Shown here piece after piece: positions 23,145 to 31,209 of a stretch of DNA of 35,148 bases; the first letter of the stretch is position 1; every line of letters begins with the position of its first letter. This DNA is from TMED27 sp050633165 (lineage in GTDB: Bacteria; Pseudomonadota; Alphaproteobacteria; Micavibrionales; Micavibrionaceae): contig JBOEFZ010000042.1 of the NCBI GenBank assembly GCA_050633165.1, positions 1 through 35,148 of the forward strand, written 5' to 3'. Below the pieces are notes generated by a model that did not search any database, was not told the DNA's origin, and worked only from the letters and a program-made list of their open reading frames with translations. A program made the position numbers and the translations under genes.

Positions 23145-25491
23145 TTTCATCATCCTTGAAGATTGATTTTTTGGCATCTTTGGCGGCGCCCGCGATGATG
23201 TCTTCGATCTCTGGCGGGAGTTTTTTGGGTTTCGGGTGACGGGTTTCGGGTGACGGTGTTTCGGTGGGTGGTGGCGTGATGGGGGCGGTAGCCGCGGGAG
23301 GCGGTGTTGTTGTAGGTGGAGTGCTTGGTGTTTCTGCTTTGTCGCTGCCGGAGAAGAAGCCCATGGGGCCGCCTTCGGTGGTGGACTCGGGTGGCGGGGA
23401 TTGGGTTTCGGGTGGCGGTGCTGTTGTGGCGGCGGGTGGTGGTGTTACAGGTGCAGCGGGAGCGGTTGCCGGCGCGGTGGGCGTTTCTGTTTTTGCTGGG
23501 GCTTCTTCGATTTTGTTGTTGATGGCGTGGACTTCGACGATGGCGGCGATGCCTTTTTCGATTGGGTCGATGTCTTTGTTATTTTTGAATTTGCGGAAGC
23601 CTTTGGCCAGCGCCTCGATCTCGGCGGGGGTTTCAGCATCTACATCGGCGCGTTTTGCGGTCCAGTTCTTATTGACGAGGAGGTCGCGGAGTTTGGTGAT
23701 GGAGCTCGCGTGTTTAAGGACATCTTCGTCGGTGGGGGGGAGCGCCATGAAGCGGATGACGCGCATGGCCTTGGCAAAGCCGGGGTTGGAGTAGAACATG
23801 GCGCAATCGACGACGACATCGCCGAATGTGATGACGGCTTGCCCCTCCATGAAGCCGCGCAGATCTTCGTATTGGGCGCGGGGGCGGAGTTGGATTCCGG
23901 CTTGTTGGGTGTCGAAATATGAGCCCATTTCCGTTCCGCCCGTCATTTGGAAGCCGGAGACTTCGGTCACCATTGCCGAGCCGACGGTTTTTTCGAAGAA
24001 TTCTTTGGTTTCGGTCGGGTCTTCGAGTTTGCCGAAAATCTTGATGTTACAGTTGGCGAGGATGGAGTTTGCCTCCTCCCGTACGCGTTTTTTCATCGCC
24101 GGAATATCCTGACCGGAGAAGACGAGGCAGAAGCCCAAGGATCGGGCCTGCGCCGCCATAACCGCCATGCCTTGGGCGGTATAGTAACCGACCTCGTCAA
24201 AGACGGTCATGAAGGGGGTGGCGGAGTGGGTGGGTTTATTCTCGATGACGGTGGCGGAGGAGCCTTCGACTGTTGAGCCGAGGGCGGAACCCATCATTCC
24301 CTTCATCGTTGCGGCGACGATTTTACCCAAGTTGGCAATTTCATCACCGGATTTTTCGAGCGCGGGGATGAGCACGACGAGGATGCGGCGGTTAAGGACG
24401 ACATCGACCATATCCACATCGGCGGCTTGGGTATCGAAGATGTAGCCGTAATCATCGCCAAGCGATTGGAGGGCGCGCGTGAACTGCATCGCGAGGTAGC
24501 CGTGTTGTTGGTTTGCGGTGGTGGTGTCGGGTGGTGGGCCGCTGCCGTCCGGTGGTTTTACGTTTCCTTCATCGTCGTAGGCATCGCCGCTAAAGCCCGG
24601 GAGGGTGTCGAGATAGCCGTGGAGGCCGGCTTTTAGCTCCTCGGGGACGGCTTGGTCGCGGCTTAATTTGATGACGTTATTGAGGGCGAGATAGTCGCGG
24701 ATGGTACGGACGGACATTTGCATGTCTTGGTTATCGCGTTTCCATGTGAGGACGGGGAGCATGGCGGAGGCGAGGGAGACGGCGCGTTCTTTCCACATGG
24801 CGTTGTCGCCTTCGGCCTCGGGCATGAGCTGTACCAACATGTTGGTGAGGTAGGAGGCCGAGCCGGAGGAGAAGGGGTTCATGGTGTTTGATGGGGCTTG
24901 GGCGTCCGAGTTTCCCGTCATGTAGTTCAGGACGAGGAGGTCATCATCACGCCCCAAACGACGGACAAGGGAGGAGAGGGATGACCAAAGGTCGGTATCG
25001 GCCTTACCATCGACATAGACGAAGCCAGAGCCCCAGCATAAAGCGTTGGACACCATGGATTTTAGGCCTTCGGTTTTACCCGCACCTGTTGTCCCGAGAT
25101 AGAGGACATGCGTACGGGCATCGGAGTTGGTGAACCATGTTTCTTCGTTTGTGTTTTCGACATTTCCGAGATAAAGGATGCCCTCGGCCTTGCCCGGTTT
25201 TCCGCCGCGTCCGTTGTTCCAATCCTTAAACGGTGATCCCATGGGGAGTTTGAAGGCGAGCGAGCGGTCGCGCGAGACTAGCCACCAAAAATACAGCCCG
25301 AGCAAGAGCATGATGAGATCGGCGAAGGCGAGGAGTGGCGGGTAGAAGATGAAGCAAGCAGCGACGGCGATGAAGACGAAGGCAGAGTTCGAGGATTTAA
25401 CCATCGAATCCGCCATACGCGCAGCAAGCGGGCGAATATCCCGTAGGATACTTTCGTGCTTGTGTTCATATTTCTTCTGATCTAACGCCAC
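23137..25491 (-). CDS. dotL: DotL/IcmO-type type IVB coupling ATPase
   Basis: 784 residues, matching Legionella DotL (about 783). This VirD4/TraG-class ATPase at the inner membrane recruits substrates for type IVB secretion (Dot/Icm) or IncI conjugation (TrbC). Seen: two N-terminal membrane helices (~36-55, 58-72), Walker A GTTGAGKT (133-140), the DGKADTDLWSSL segment, Walker B MTVFDEV (428-434), and FSGQDIPAMKK. The C-terminal ~670-765 is Pro/Thr-rich low complexity, unlike the Legionella tail that binds DotN and IcmS/IcmW/LvgA, so adaptors probably differ. It ends with a short charged helix (PPEIEDIIAGAAKDAKKSIFKDDENA). It is separated by a 117-bp palindrome from gene X upstream and overlaps gene Y downstream. 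Confidence 0.92.
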   Translation of the reverse strand: MALDQKKYEHKHESILRDIRPLAARMADSMVKSSNSAFVFIAVAACFIFYPPLLAFADLIMLLLGLYFWWLVSRDRSLAFKLPMGSPFKDWNNGRGGKPGKAEGILYLGNVENTNEETWFTNSDARTHVLYLGTTGAGKTEGLKSMVSNALCWGSGFVYVDGKADTDLWSSLSSLVRRLGRDDDLLVLNYMTGNSDAQAPSNTMNPFSSGSASYLTNMLVQLMPEAEGDNAMWKERAVSLASAMLPVLTWKRDNQDMQMSVRTIRDYLALNNVIKLSRDQAVPEELKAGLHGYLDTLPGFSGDAYDDEGNVKPPDGSGPPPDTTTANQQHGYLAMQFTRALQSLGDDYGYIFDTQAADVDMVDVVLNRRILVVLIPALEKSGDEIANLGKIVAATMKGMMGSALGSTVEGSSATVIENKPTHSATPFMTVFDEVGYYTAQGMAVMAAQARSLGFCLVFSGQDIPAMKKRVREEANSILANCNIKIFGKLEDPTETKEFFEKTVGSAMVTEVSGFQMTGGTEMGSYFDTQQAGIQLRPRAQYEDLRGFMEGQAVITFGDVVVDCAMFYSNPGFAKAMRVIRFMALPPTDEDVLKHASSITKLRDLLVNKNWTAKRADVDAETPAEIEALAKGFRKFKNNKDIDPIEKGIAAIVEVHAINNKIEEAPAKTETPTAPATAPAAPVTPPPAATTAPPPETQSPPPESTTEGGPMGFFSGSDKAETPSTPPTTTPPPAATAPITPPPTETPSPETRHPKPKKLPPEIEDIIAGAAKDAKKSIFKDDENA

Positions 25492-25597
25492 TTTTAGTCG
25501 TTTCCATTTTCCTCTGGCGTTGTTGCTGCTCTCCTCGCGTAGGTTCCTACGCGTCGTCGTTTGCGCCTAGCCAGTGAAAAAGCGAAACGATTAAAAG
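25491..25597. repeat. Nested palindrome, type A', inside the dot operon
   Basis: The outer 14-bp stem pairs 25491-25504 (CTTTTAGTCGTTTC) with 25584-25597, one G-U pair. A middle CTGGC/GCCAG (25514-25518/25570-25574) and an inner 8-bp stem CGCGTAGG/CCTACGCG (25536-25543/25546-25553) follow. The core CTCGCGTAG...CTACGCG.CG and the GCCTAGCCA end match the type A family. It fills nearly the whole gap between gene X and dotL and may tune their relative expression. Confidence 0.75.
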
Positions 25598-25608
25598 AAA
25601 TTCTTACA

Positions 25609-26121
25609 CTACATCCCGCTTAAAAAATCATCGGCGGAGACGGGGACGCCGGCGCTGGTTTGGGCGGGGTTTTGTCCGGTTGTTGTTGATGCGGCGGTTT
25701 GTTCGTGATGGATTTGGGCGTAATGCCGGTTTGCGTTCCACATGATAAAGACGAAGAACAGGATGATGAGGGCGGCGATGCTTGTGAGCACTTTTTTCCA
25801 TGTGCCGGATTTTTGCGGGGCGGTGTTATTGTTTGTAGTGATATGTCCTTGGGCGGTTTCGAGGGCTTTGGAGGCCGTCATGAGGGCGGTGATGGATTCA
25901 TCGCGGCTGGTGAATTTTGCGATATCCTGTTTTTCGCCTTCGGCGGTTTTTAAGGATAGGGCGAAGCCTTCTTTGCGTTCCAAGACCTCGAGCGTTGCGG
26001 TTTTGACGCTGCCTAAATCCATTTGCCAGACAACGGGGGTTGTTGCATTGGGGAATGTCATGATGAGTTTGCCGTCGATGACTTTGGCGCTGGGGGTTTG
26101 TTTTGATTTGAATAGTTTCAT
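25609..26121 (-). CDS. Protein X: membrane-anchored protein between dotM and dotL
   Basis: 170 residues, family not recognised. Residues ~10-90 look like a small beta-rich domain ending in a helix (DGKLIMTFPNATTPVVWQMDLGSVKTATLEVLERKEG... then SRDESITALMTASKALETA), somewhat PH-like. A single membrane helix follows at ~110-129 (VLTSIAALIILFFVFIMW), then a ~40-residue Thr/Ala-rich tail ending SADDFLSGM. The topology suggests an inner-membrane component facing the cytoplasm through its N-terminal domain. It starts 8 bp after dotM, so cotranslation is likely. IncI plasmids carry trbA-trbB-trbC in the same slot order (dotM-?-dotL), but this protein has no thioredoxin CxxC as TrbB does. Confidence 0.7.
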   Translation of the reverse strand: MKLFKSKQTPSAKVIDGKLIMTFPNATTPVVWQMDLGSVKTATLEVLERKEGFALSLKTAEGEKQDIAKFTSRDESITALMTASKALETAQGHITTNNNTAPQKSGTWKKVLTSIAALIILFFVFIMWNANRHYAQIHHEQTAASTTTGQNPAQTSAGVPVSADDFLSGM

Positions 26122-26129
26122 GGTATTTC

Positions 26130-27353
26130 CTATTTCGCTTTCTTAATGCCTCGTTTTTTAGAGCCGCTGTAATCCAGTGCAGGAATGGGGCGGCGTTTTT
26201 GGGATTTCATGTATTCGGTGATGCTCTCTACGGCGTCTTCGATCTTGGGGGTCGGGATTGGGCGTTGGGTTAGGCGCTCGGCCTTGTAATGTGACATTGC
26301 GCCTAAGGCCTCGATATGATGGCTGTGGCGGCCGAGATTGTTGAGGGGATACCACAAAACGCGATCATGCCCGCGCAGCCAGACAAATTGCGCGGGAGCG
26401 AGGACGCCGCCTTCGCTGCGGGCGTGATTGAGCGCACCGAGCATGGCGGTTGTGATGAAGGCATGACGATTACAGGCTTGAAGCGTGCTGCCGGCGAGGT
26501 CTTTGTTGTTTAGGATTTTGCGGGCTTCGCTCAGGAGGTGGCGGTCTTTTGAGAGTTTGAGGCCGTCTTTTGCGCTCCAGCATAGGGTGATACGCCCGAG
26601 AAGTACATCGGATGCGTCGCGCTTGCGGGCGGCTTTGAGGGCGAAGGAGGCCAGTAGGATTTGTTGGTAGGGTTTGAGGGCTTTCCACCCTTTCCAACGT
26701 CCGATGAGTTGTTTTTGGAAATGTTTGGCGGCGCTTTCCTCGTCGACTTTTCCATCGGCGGCGGTGTTGCCGGTGTAGGCGAGCCATTCTTCGGGGCCTA
26801 AGGCTTCGGCAAATTGTGGAAGTTCGGCGGGGACGGGGGAGCCAGGGGGGCGGGGTGGTTGATTTGACGGGTTGAAATCAACAAAGGGCGCGATGACGGG
26901 GAAATTATGGGCTTGGCGCGCGATTAACCCTTCGAGGCCAAGGCGGACGCGGTTATGGCTTTGCGGGCCACGGAAGAGACACCAGAGCGCCCCGAGGCCG
27001 CAGAGGGCGATAATGATCCATCGTAACGGATAAAAGGTTAGCGTGTTGATGAGGCCGAGTGCATTGGTGAGCTGCGCTTTGTTCCATGTGGGGATTGATT
27101 CGAAATATCCGACCCAAGGGCGAGGTTCGCCATTATAGGGGATGGTGTAGGGTTCGGCTGTGATGAGTTCCCATCCTTTGATGAACCATGACATGATCCA
27201 CATCTCGCCATAGCGGATCCAGCGGATGATATTACGGATTTCTTCGGCTTTGAAATACCACAGGATATACAGCAGCACAGCGATCACGATCAGCAGGATA
27301 ATCCAGCCGATCGCGTTTTCGTGCAGTGTATTTTCCGCCTGTTGTCCGCTCAT
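26130..27353 (-). CDS. dotM: DotM/IcmP-type type IVB coupling-complex protein
   Basis: 407 residues. This inner-membrane partner of DotL in the type IV coupling complex binds effector signals in Legionella. Seen: membrane helices at ~15-34 (WIILLIVIAVLLYILWYF) and ~112-127 (WIIIALCGLGALWCLF), a Pro-rich linker, and the cytoplasmic domain typical of IcmP/TrbA, with QFVWLRGHDRVLWYPLNNLGRHSHHIEALGAMSHYKAE as its family signature. It is the first gene of dotM-X-dotL-Y. No other dot/icm genes are in the window, so whether a full machine exists cannot be told here. The lead-in upstream (27354-27646) shows no clear promoter. Confidence 0.88.
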   Translation of the reverse strand: MSGQQAENTLHENAIGWIILLIVIAVLLYILWYFKAEEIRNIIRWIRYGEMWIMSWFIKGWELITAEPYTIPYNGEPRPWVGYFESIPTWNKAQLTNALGLINTLTFYPLRWIIIALCGLGALWCLFRGPQSHNRVRLGLEGLIARQAHNFPVIAPFVDFNPSNQPPRPPGSPVPAELPQFAEALGPEEWLAYTGNTAADGKVDEESAAKHFQKQLIGRWKGWKALKPYQQILLASFALKAARKRDASDVLLGRITLCWSAKDGLKLSKDRHLLSEARKILNNKDLAGSTLQACNRHAFITTAMLGALNHARSEGGVLAPAQFVWLRGHDRVLWYPLNNLGRHSHHIEALGAMSHYKAERLTQRPIPTPKIEDAVESITEYMKSQKRRPIPALDYSGSKKRGIKKAK

Positions 27354-27646
27354 TTATTATTGCTTCCTTTTATGTTTGCAGGGTGTTGCGCGTTCCTAAA
27401 ATATGCCCGATATTCGTCGTCACGCGCGCCTACTGCAAACATAAAATTAAACAATAATAAGGATAGCATATTTATGTTCTGCTTTCCCTTAATATTCAAA
27501 ATATCAGAATTTTGGAGGCGACGCCAATCTTTGCGCGTGTTGAGGGCGTGTTTTTATCGTGTGAATTTTTTTGAAGAAAGGGCTGTTCAAATAAAAAATA
27601 TTTTGTTAAAACGCCTAAGCTTTGAATGAAGCAATATTTTTGGTGC
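27354..27646. other. 293-bp gap between dotM and tRNA-Thr
   Basis: Divergent region that must hold the dot operon promoter (minus strand) and the tRNA promoter (plus strand). It is AT-rich from about 27420. I see no convincing -35/-10 pair, repeat or gene. Confidence 0.4.
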
Positions 27647-27722
<76 letters not shown>

Positions 27723-27744
27723 TTTTTTGCTTTTATACCCTTGC

Positions 27745-27818
27745 TGGGGTATAGCCAAGCGGTAAGGCAACCGGTTTTGATCCGGTCATCCCTGGTTCGA
27801 TCCCAGGTACCCCAGCCA
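27745..27818 (+). tRNA. tRNA-Gln (anticodon TTG)
   Basis: 74 nt. Acceptor TGGGGTA/TACCCCA, D-arm, anticodon stem CCGG with loop TTTTGAT (anticodon TTG, reads CAA), T-arm CCTGGTTCGATCCCAGG, and encoded CCA (27816-27818). It lies 22 bp after tRNA-Thr, probably cotranscribed. Confidence 0.97.
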
Positions 27819-27978
27819 TTTTCTTCTTCCTTTCGACGCTTCTAGAGAGTTTTAGCCACCAAGTTCCGCCGTGTGCGGTTTTTGTCGTGATTCGTTTTGG
27901 TGCGCGCAGGGAAGCCTGTTGTCGAATAAAAGGGAAGTTATAGAGTGGTTTATATAGTTTTGAGTGTTTATTTTTAGC

Positions 27979-28509
27979 TTATTTATTCCATGGCATTCGG
28001 GAGAGTATTATTGCCAATCCGCACCATCCTGTTAAGCCTGCAAAAAAGAGTGCTGCCCCAAAAATACCAGCCAAGAAAAAGGCTGCTGTTATGCCTGTAA
28101 ACCCAATCACAACGCATAATGTGATTAAAAAACCGACAATTATCTGAACTTGTCTAAATATCGACATATTGGGTGCTTTAGAAGACGTGCCAATAACGGG
28201 CAGGCCTTGTTCTTTCCAAGCTTCAATGCCACCTTCAATGTTAATAATCTTATTGCTGCATGTTTTTAAGCCTTGGATACGTTCGCATGCCATTTGTCCA
28301 CGTGTGCCTTTTAAGCATTGAAACAAAATGGTTTTTGATGCGGGGATATTTAAAGTTTGGAATCCGTCTTCTAACGCGCTTAAGGGAACAGATATTGCAT
28401 AGGCAATATGTTCGGTTTTAAATTCATCTGGTTCCCGCACATCAATTAAAACGGCATCACCATTTTTAATCATAGCTAAGGCATCGGTAATATTGATACT
28501 TTGTGTCAT
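27979..28509 (-). CDS. YgaP-like membrane rhodanese (rhodanese + DUF2892)
   Basis: 176 residues. The N-terminal single-domain rhodanese (~5-105) has LIDVREPDEF (21-30), the active-site loop CLKGTRG (C65-G71) and GGIEAWKEQGLPV. It is followed by a two-helix membrane hairpin (~121-139 and ~144-168) of the DUF2892 type. E. coli YgaP has this build and moves sulfur or reacts with NO/thiosulfate sulfane at the inner membrane; the role here is inferred by similarity. It is the last gene of macro-DUF350-rhodanese, 49 bp after the DUF350 stop. Confidence 0.85.
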   Translation of the reverse strand: MTQSINITDALAMIKNGDAVLIDVREPDEFKTEHIAYAISVPLSALEDGFQTLNIPASKTILFQCLKGTRGQMACERIQGLKTCSNKIINIEGGIEAWKEQGLPVIGTSSKAPNMSIFRQVQIIVGFLITLCVVIGFTGITAAFFLAGIFGAALFFAGLTGWCGLAIILSRMPWNK

Positions 28510-28558
28510 GTTTAACTTTCTATATCTTTGTTAAATTTTGTAATAAAGTTCGGATGAT

Positions 28559-29449
28559 TTATAATTCAGCCAATAAGATGGCCATCGATAGATAAATCAC
28601 GCCTTGTAGTGCGCCGATGGCAATATTTCTTTGTTCAAGGATTTCATAGGCTATTTTGACGCGCATTAAAATGATGCGTTCAGCGATAAAAGAAAGAAGC
28701 TTTAGGAATAGTATGACAGCGATGGAAATCACAATCCATGGGAGGATGATTGTTGTGATGTCGTAAACCTCATAAACAACTAGATTGGCGGCGATGCTGA
28801 TTGCTAAAGCTGTTCCTATTTTTCTTCCTGCGAATGCCAGAGCGAGTGCGGTATTTCCATTTCCAAGTTCGTTTGGGATTGATGTGTTTTTATGGGTTGC
28901 AGAAAATATTTTAACCCTCAAATAGGTCGTGCCGGTTAGGATAATTTGGGAAATGGCGTAGGCTGCTAAAAGCGCGATCAATCCTTCTATTGAGTCATCT
29001 GTGACCCAGATCATAAGTGCGCGTATGATAATTGCTGCGGCGATAACATTGCTGGTATCGGCGATTGCAACGGCCATATTTCCTTTGCTGATTTCATCGC
29101 GGAGCGAAATGCTGGGTAGTGCGATTTTATCAAAGATAAGACGGGTGAGTGCCATCAAAATAATTCCGACAATCCCGAAGACAGTAATAGCAATTGCAGA
29201 GTTAAGCATGTCACCTTGTATGTCACCGTATATGGCGCCGCTTAATAAAATGGTGATTGCGAATGTTACGCCGGCCAAAGACAATCCGAAGGCGGGGTTG
29301 TCTTTTTTGAGCAATTCATCCGATGCATTAATGTGCGAGATTGTTCCCGAAAACAGTCTAAGGGAAGTAAACAAAGCAATTACAATTGCAAAATTCAACA
29401 GTAAAGTTGTGTTGTAACTGTGATCCCAATAAATCATGTCTAATGCCAT
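28559..29449 (-). CDS. DUF350-family polytopic membrane protein
   Basis: 296 residues, about eight predicted helices in two homologous halves. Each half carries the DUF350 (YjfL) pattern of Asn-x-Ala then a small-residue helix: KKDNPAFGLSLAGVTFAI (48-65), SKGNMAVAIADTSNVIAAAIII and GNGNTALALAFAGRKIGTALAI. The family's role is unknown; its members are often seen next to stress or membrane-modification genes. It starts 20 bp after the macro-domain gene's stop, so they share an mRNA, probably driven by the FNR-type promoter at 30008-30046. Confidence 0.85.
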   Translation of the reverse strand: MALDMIYWDHSYNTTLLLNFAIVIALFTSLRLFSGTISHINASDELLKKDNPAFGLSLAGVTFAITILLSGAIYGDIQGDMLNSAIAITVFGIVGIILMALTRLIFDKIALPSISLRDEISKGNMAVAIADTSNVIAAAIIIRALMIWVTDDSIEGLIALLAAYAISQIILTGTTYLRVKIFSATHKNTSIPNELGNGNTALALAFAGRKIGTALAISIAANLVVYEVYDITTIILPWIVISIAVILFLKLLSFIAERIILMRVKIAYEILEQRNIAIGALQGVIYLSMAILLAEL

Positions 29450-29469
29450 ATATGCCTGCCTTTATATTA

Positions 29470-29967
29470 TTAAGCCACTTTGGAAATATGTTCGGCGGCT
29501 TTTTCTCCCTTGATGTAAGTCTCGTAAATGATAACAGGAATTTTCAGGTCGCCCAGATATTTTTCTATGAGCGGTTCGACTTCATCCCAAGGTAACCCGC
29601 CAACGCCGGTTGCAAGCTTTGGCAATGCTATGGATGTAATATTTTCTTTATCAATGATGCTGCGTAATTCTTTTAAGGCGTGGTTCACATTTTTTGTTGT
29701 GGCTGACCCTGGATGAGCTTTATTATCCGTGGGCGCTTCTTGAGTCATGAGATTGATAATGATGCTTTTGGGTCCAGCCCATAACCAAGTATTACCAGCC
29801 TTTGGATTATACTGGTGGCAGTAATGACGAAAGTCTTTTGCCATGGAAGGGTAATTTTCACGTAATGCTAATGCTAACCCTTGATTGAAGTGATCGTGTG
29901 GGGCAATGCCGTGAGCAATCGCTTGTGCATCGCTTAAAAGGATATCGCCGCTAACTTTGGTAATCAT
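29470..29967 (-). CDS. Macro-domain protein (ADP-ribose binding)
   Basis: 165 residues, a single macro domain. Seen: the GDILLSDAQAIAHGIAP start (GDI at 7-9), the HFNQGLALAL segment, and LPKLATGVGGLPWDEV (115-130), the glycine-rich phosphate loop with the TARG1/DarG-like ending rather than the MacroD type. Family members bind or hydrolyse ADP-ribose on proteins or nucleic acids. The start was set at MITKVSGD because a GAGG ribosome site lies 7 nt upstream and upstream codons are not macro-like. No DarT-type toxin lies beside it, so an antitoxin role is not supported. First gene of a three-gene operon. Confidence 0.85.
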   Translation of the reverse strand: MITKVSGDILLSDAQAIAHGIAPHDHFNQGLALALRENYPSMAKDFRHYCHQYNPKAGNTWLWAGPKSIIINLMTQEAPTDNKAHPGSATTKNVNHALKELRSIIDKENITSIALPKLATGVGGLPWDEVEPLIEKYLGDLKIPVIIYETYIKGEKAAEHISKVA

Positions 29968-30007
29968 GATGTAACCTCGTGTGTTTGGGTTTGCTGATGC
30001 TGTCATT

Positions 30008-30046
30008 ATTGTACACAAGGAAGTTCTTTGTTTTGATTAAAGTCAA
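30008..30046 (-). promoter_or_regulatory. FNR/FixK-type box and promoter for the macro-DUF350-rhodanese operon
   Basis: TTGACTTTAATCAA on the minus strand (30046-30033) is a perfect TTGA-N6-TCAA palindrome of the FNR/FixK class (TTGAYNNNNRTCAA). A TACAAT -10 follows at 30013-30008. The box centre would be ~39-41 bp upstream of the expected start, the position used by class II activators. This predicts induction at low oxygen or by nitrogen oxides. The regulator itself is not in the window. Confidence 0.6.
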
Positions 30047-30078
30047 AAGAGCTTTTATAATTTGAATTTCGGTCACAA

Positions 30079-30768
30079 TTACCCGATCTCGAAAATTCTT
30101 TGTTGTAGCCACAAGATAGCGGGGTAGGCGGAAAGCCAGATCCAGAAAAAACGGTTGAGGCCGAAGAGGCAGGCGTTGGCGAGGTGGAATGTCGCGGCGA
30201 TGATGAGGGCGGCTATTAAGGTTGTTTGGGTTAGTAAGCTTAGCGGGAAGAGCAGTTCGAACAGGATCACCGCCCATGACATCACGTATAAAAGGCGTGG
30301 CCAGTTTGCCCAGCTCCTTAACGCTTCGCTGGCGGGGTAGGCAGAGAAGCAAAAAACATCCCCTAGTGCACGGCCATTGCGCCATTGCGGGTTAACAATT
30401 TTCACCCAGCCGGAGATGAAATAAGACAGTACGCATTGCAGGGCTAGGTAGCCGAAAACATATTCTTGGAAGCGGAGTGTCGGCATGAAATGTGTGAGGG
30501 ATAGGCAGGATAGGACGAGGAGGCTCATCCTATCGCTGCCGCCGTTATAGGGGCCTTGGAATCGTTTTAGGGCGAGGAGAGCGAGGATGAGTAGCGCGAG
30601 GCAAACCCATTGTGTTTGAAAACCGATCATGAGCAGGAGGCTAAACCCGATGCGGGGGAGGAAGATGTAGCGTTCGTTTTTCGGGGCGTGGATATGCTCG
30701 ATGCTTTGTTGGAGGAAGGCAAGGCCGAGGAGTATTTCTGTGAGGCGGATGGCGTCAACAAGGGTCAT
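30079..30768 (-). CDS. HTTM-like polytopic membrane protein
   Basis: 229 residues, ~6 membrane helices. The segment YFISGWVKIVNPQWRNGRALGDVF (137-160) is the HTTM/vitamin-K-gamma-carboxylase-type signature (G..K....W.NG.A), followed by FHLANACLFGLNRFFWIWLSAYP. Bacterial HTTM proteins are of unknown function. It shares a 4-bp overlap (30765-30768) with the upstream 146-residue gene and is the third gene of the DCC-unknown-HTTM set; DCC and HTTM proteins are often neighbours or fused. Confidence 0.8.
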   Translation of the reverse strand: MTLVDAIRLTEILLGLAFLQQSIEHIHAPKNERYIFLPRIGFSLLLMIGFQTQWVCLALLILALLALKRFQGPYNGGSDRMSLLVLSCLSLTHFMPTLRFQEYVFGYLALQCVLSYFISGWVKIVNPQWRNGRALGDVFCFSAYPASEALRSWANWPRLLYVMSWAVILFELLFPLSLLTQTTLIAALIIAATFHLANACLFGLNRFFWIWLSAYPAILWLQQRIFEIG

Positions 30769-31205
30769 GCGTTGCCCCCTTTTATATATTGGTAGGGGGC
30801 GGAGGTGAAGGTGATGTGTTTTTGTATTTGCTCGTCTTGCCGGTATAGGAAGGCGAGGCGGAATTGGATGTAGGGTTTTTGGGGGTGAGGTGCGTTTTTG
30901 TTGAGCTCGGTTTTGATGCGGGTGATGATTTCTTGCTCGCTATGCCGTGTCGGGGTTTTTGTTAGCCGTTCGGCGCAGCTAACGAGGAAGAGGTCTTCGT
31001 TCCATTGCGGGTTCCAGACCATGCGTTTTGCCATGGTTTTTACGGATAATTTTTGCGGGCGCGGGCGGAATTCTTGCCAGTGCTTTGGCGTGTCTTGCGC
31101 GTTTTTCAGGAAGGAAATTTCAATGCGGGGGGAAGGCGCGATGATATCAAAAAAGCGCCATGAGGGGATGAGCGCGGGGAGGAGCAGTTTTAGTGTTTCT
31201 AACAT
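30765..31205 (-). CDS. Unrecognised 146-residue protein between DCC and HTTM genes
   Basis: Soluble-looking, with no signal peptide beyond a hydrophobic start (MLETLKLLLPALIPSWRFF). Basic and Trp-containing (KRMVWNPQWNEDLFLVSCAERL); the C-terminus is YRQDEQIQKHITFTSAPYQY. No motif I can name. It starts 4 bp after the DCC gene's stop and overlaps the HTTM start by 4 bp, so it is an integral member of the operon and may work with the membrane protein. Confidence 0.75.
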   Translation of the reverse strand: MLETLKLLLPALIPSWRFFDIIAPSPRIEISFLKNAQDTPKHWQEFRPRPQKLSVKTMAKRMVWNPQWNEDLFLVSCAERLTKTPTRHSEQEIITRIKTELNKNAPHPQKPYIQFRLAFLYRQDEQIQKHITFTSAPYQYIKGGNA

Positions 31206-31209
31206 GATC

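Noticed and set aside
23264..23922. Long plus-strand frames (up to 176 residues) opposite the dotL 3' part
   Set aside because: They are Gly/Val/Ala low-complexity mirrors of the Pro/Thr-rich DotL tail on the real strand.
27321..27629. 102-residue plus-strand frame between dotM and tRNA-Thr
   Set aside because: AT-rich with no ribosome site, and starts inside dotM; treated as chance.
29470..29967. Macro-domain gene as a DarG antitoxin of a DarTG pair
   Set aside because: No DarT-like ADP-ribosyltransferase gene adjoins it and it lacks the DarG C-terminal domain; the neighbours are DUF350 and rhodanese.
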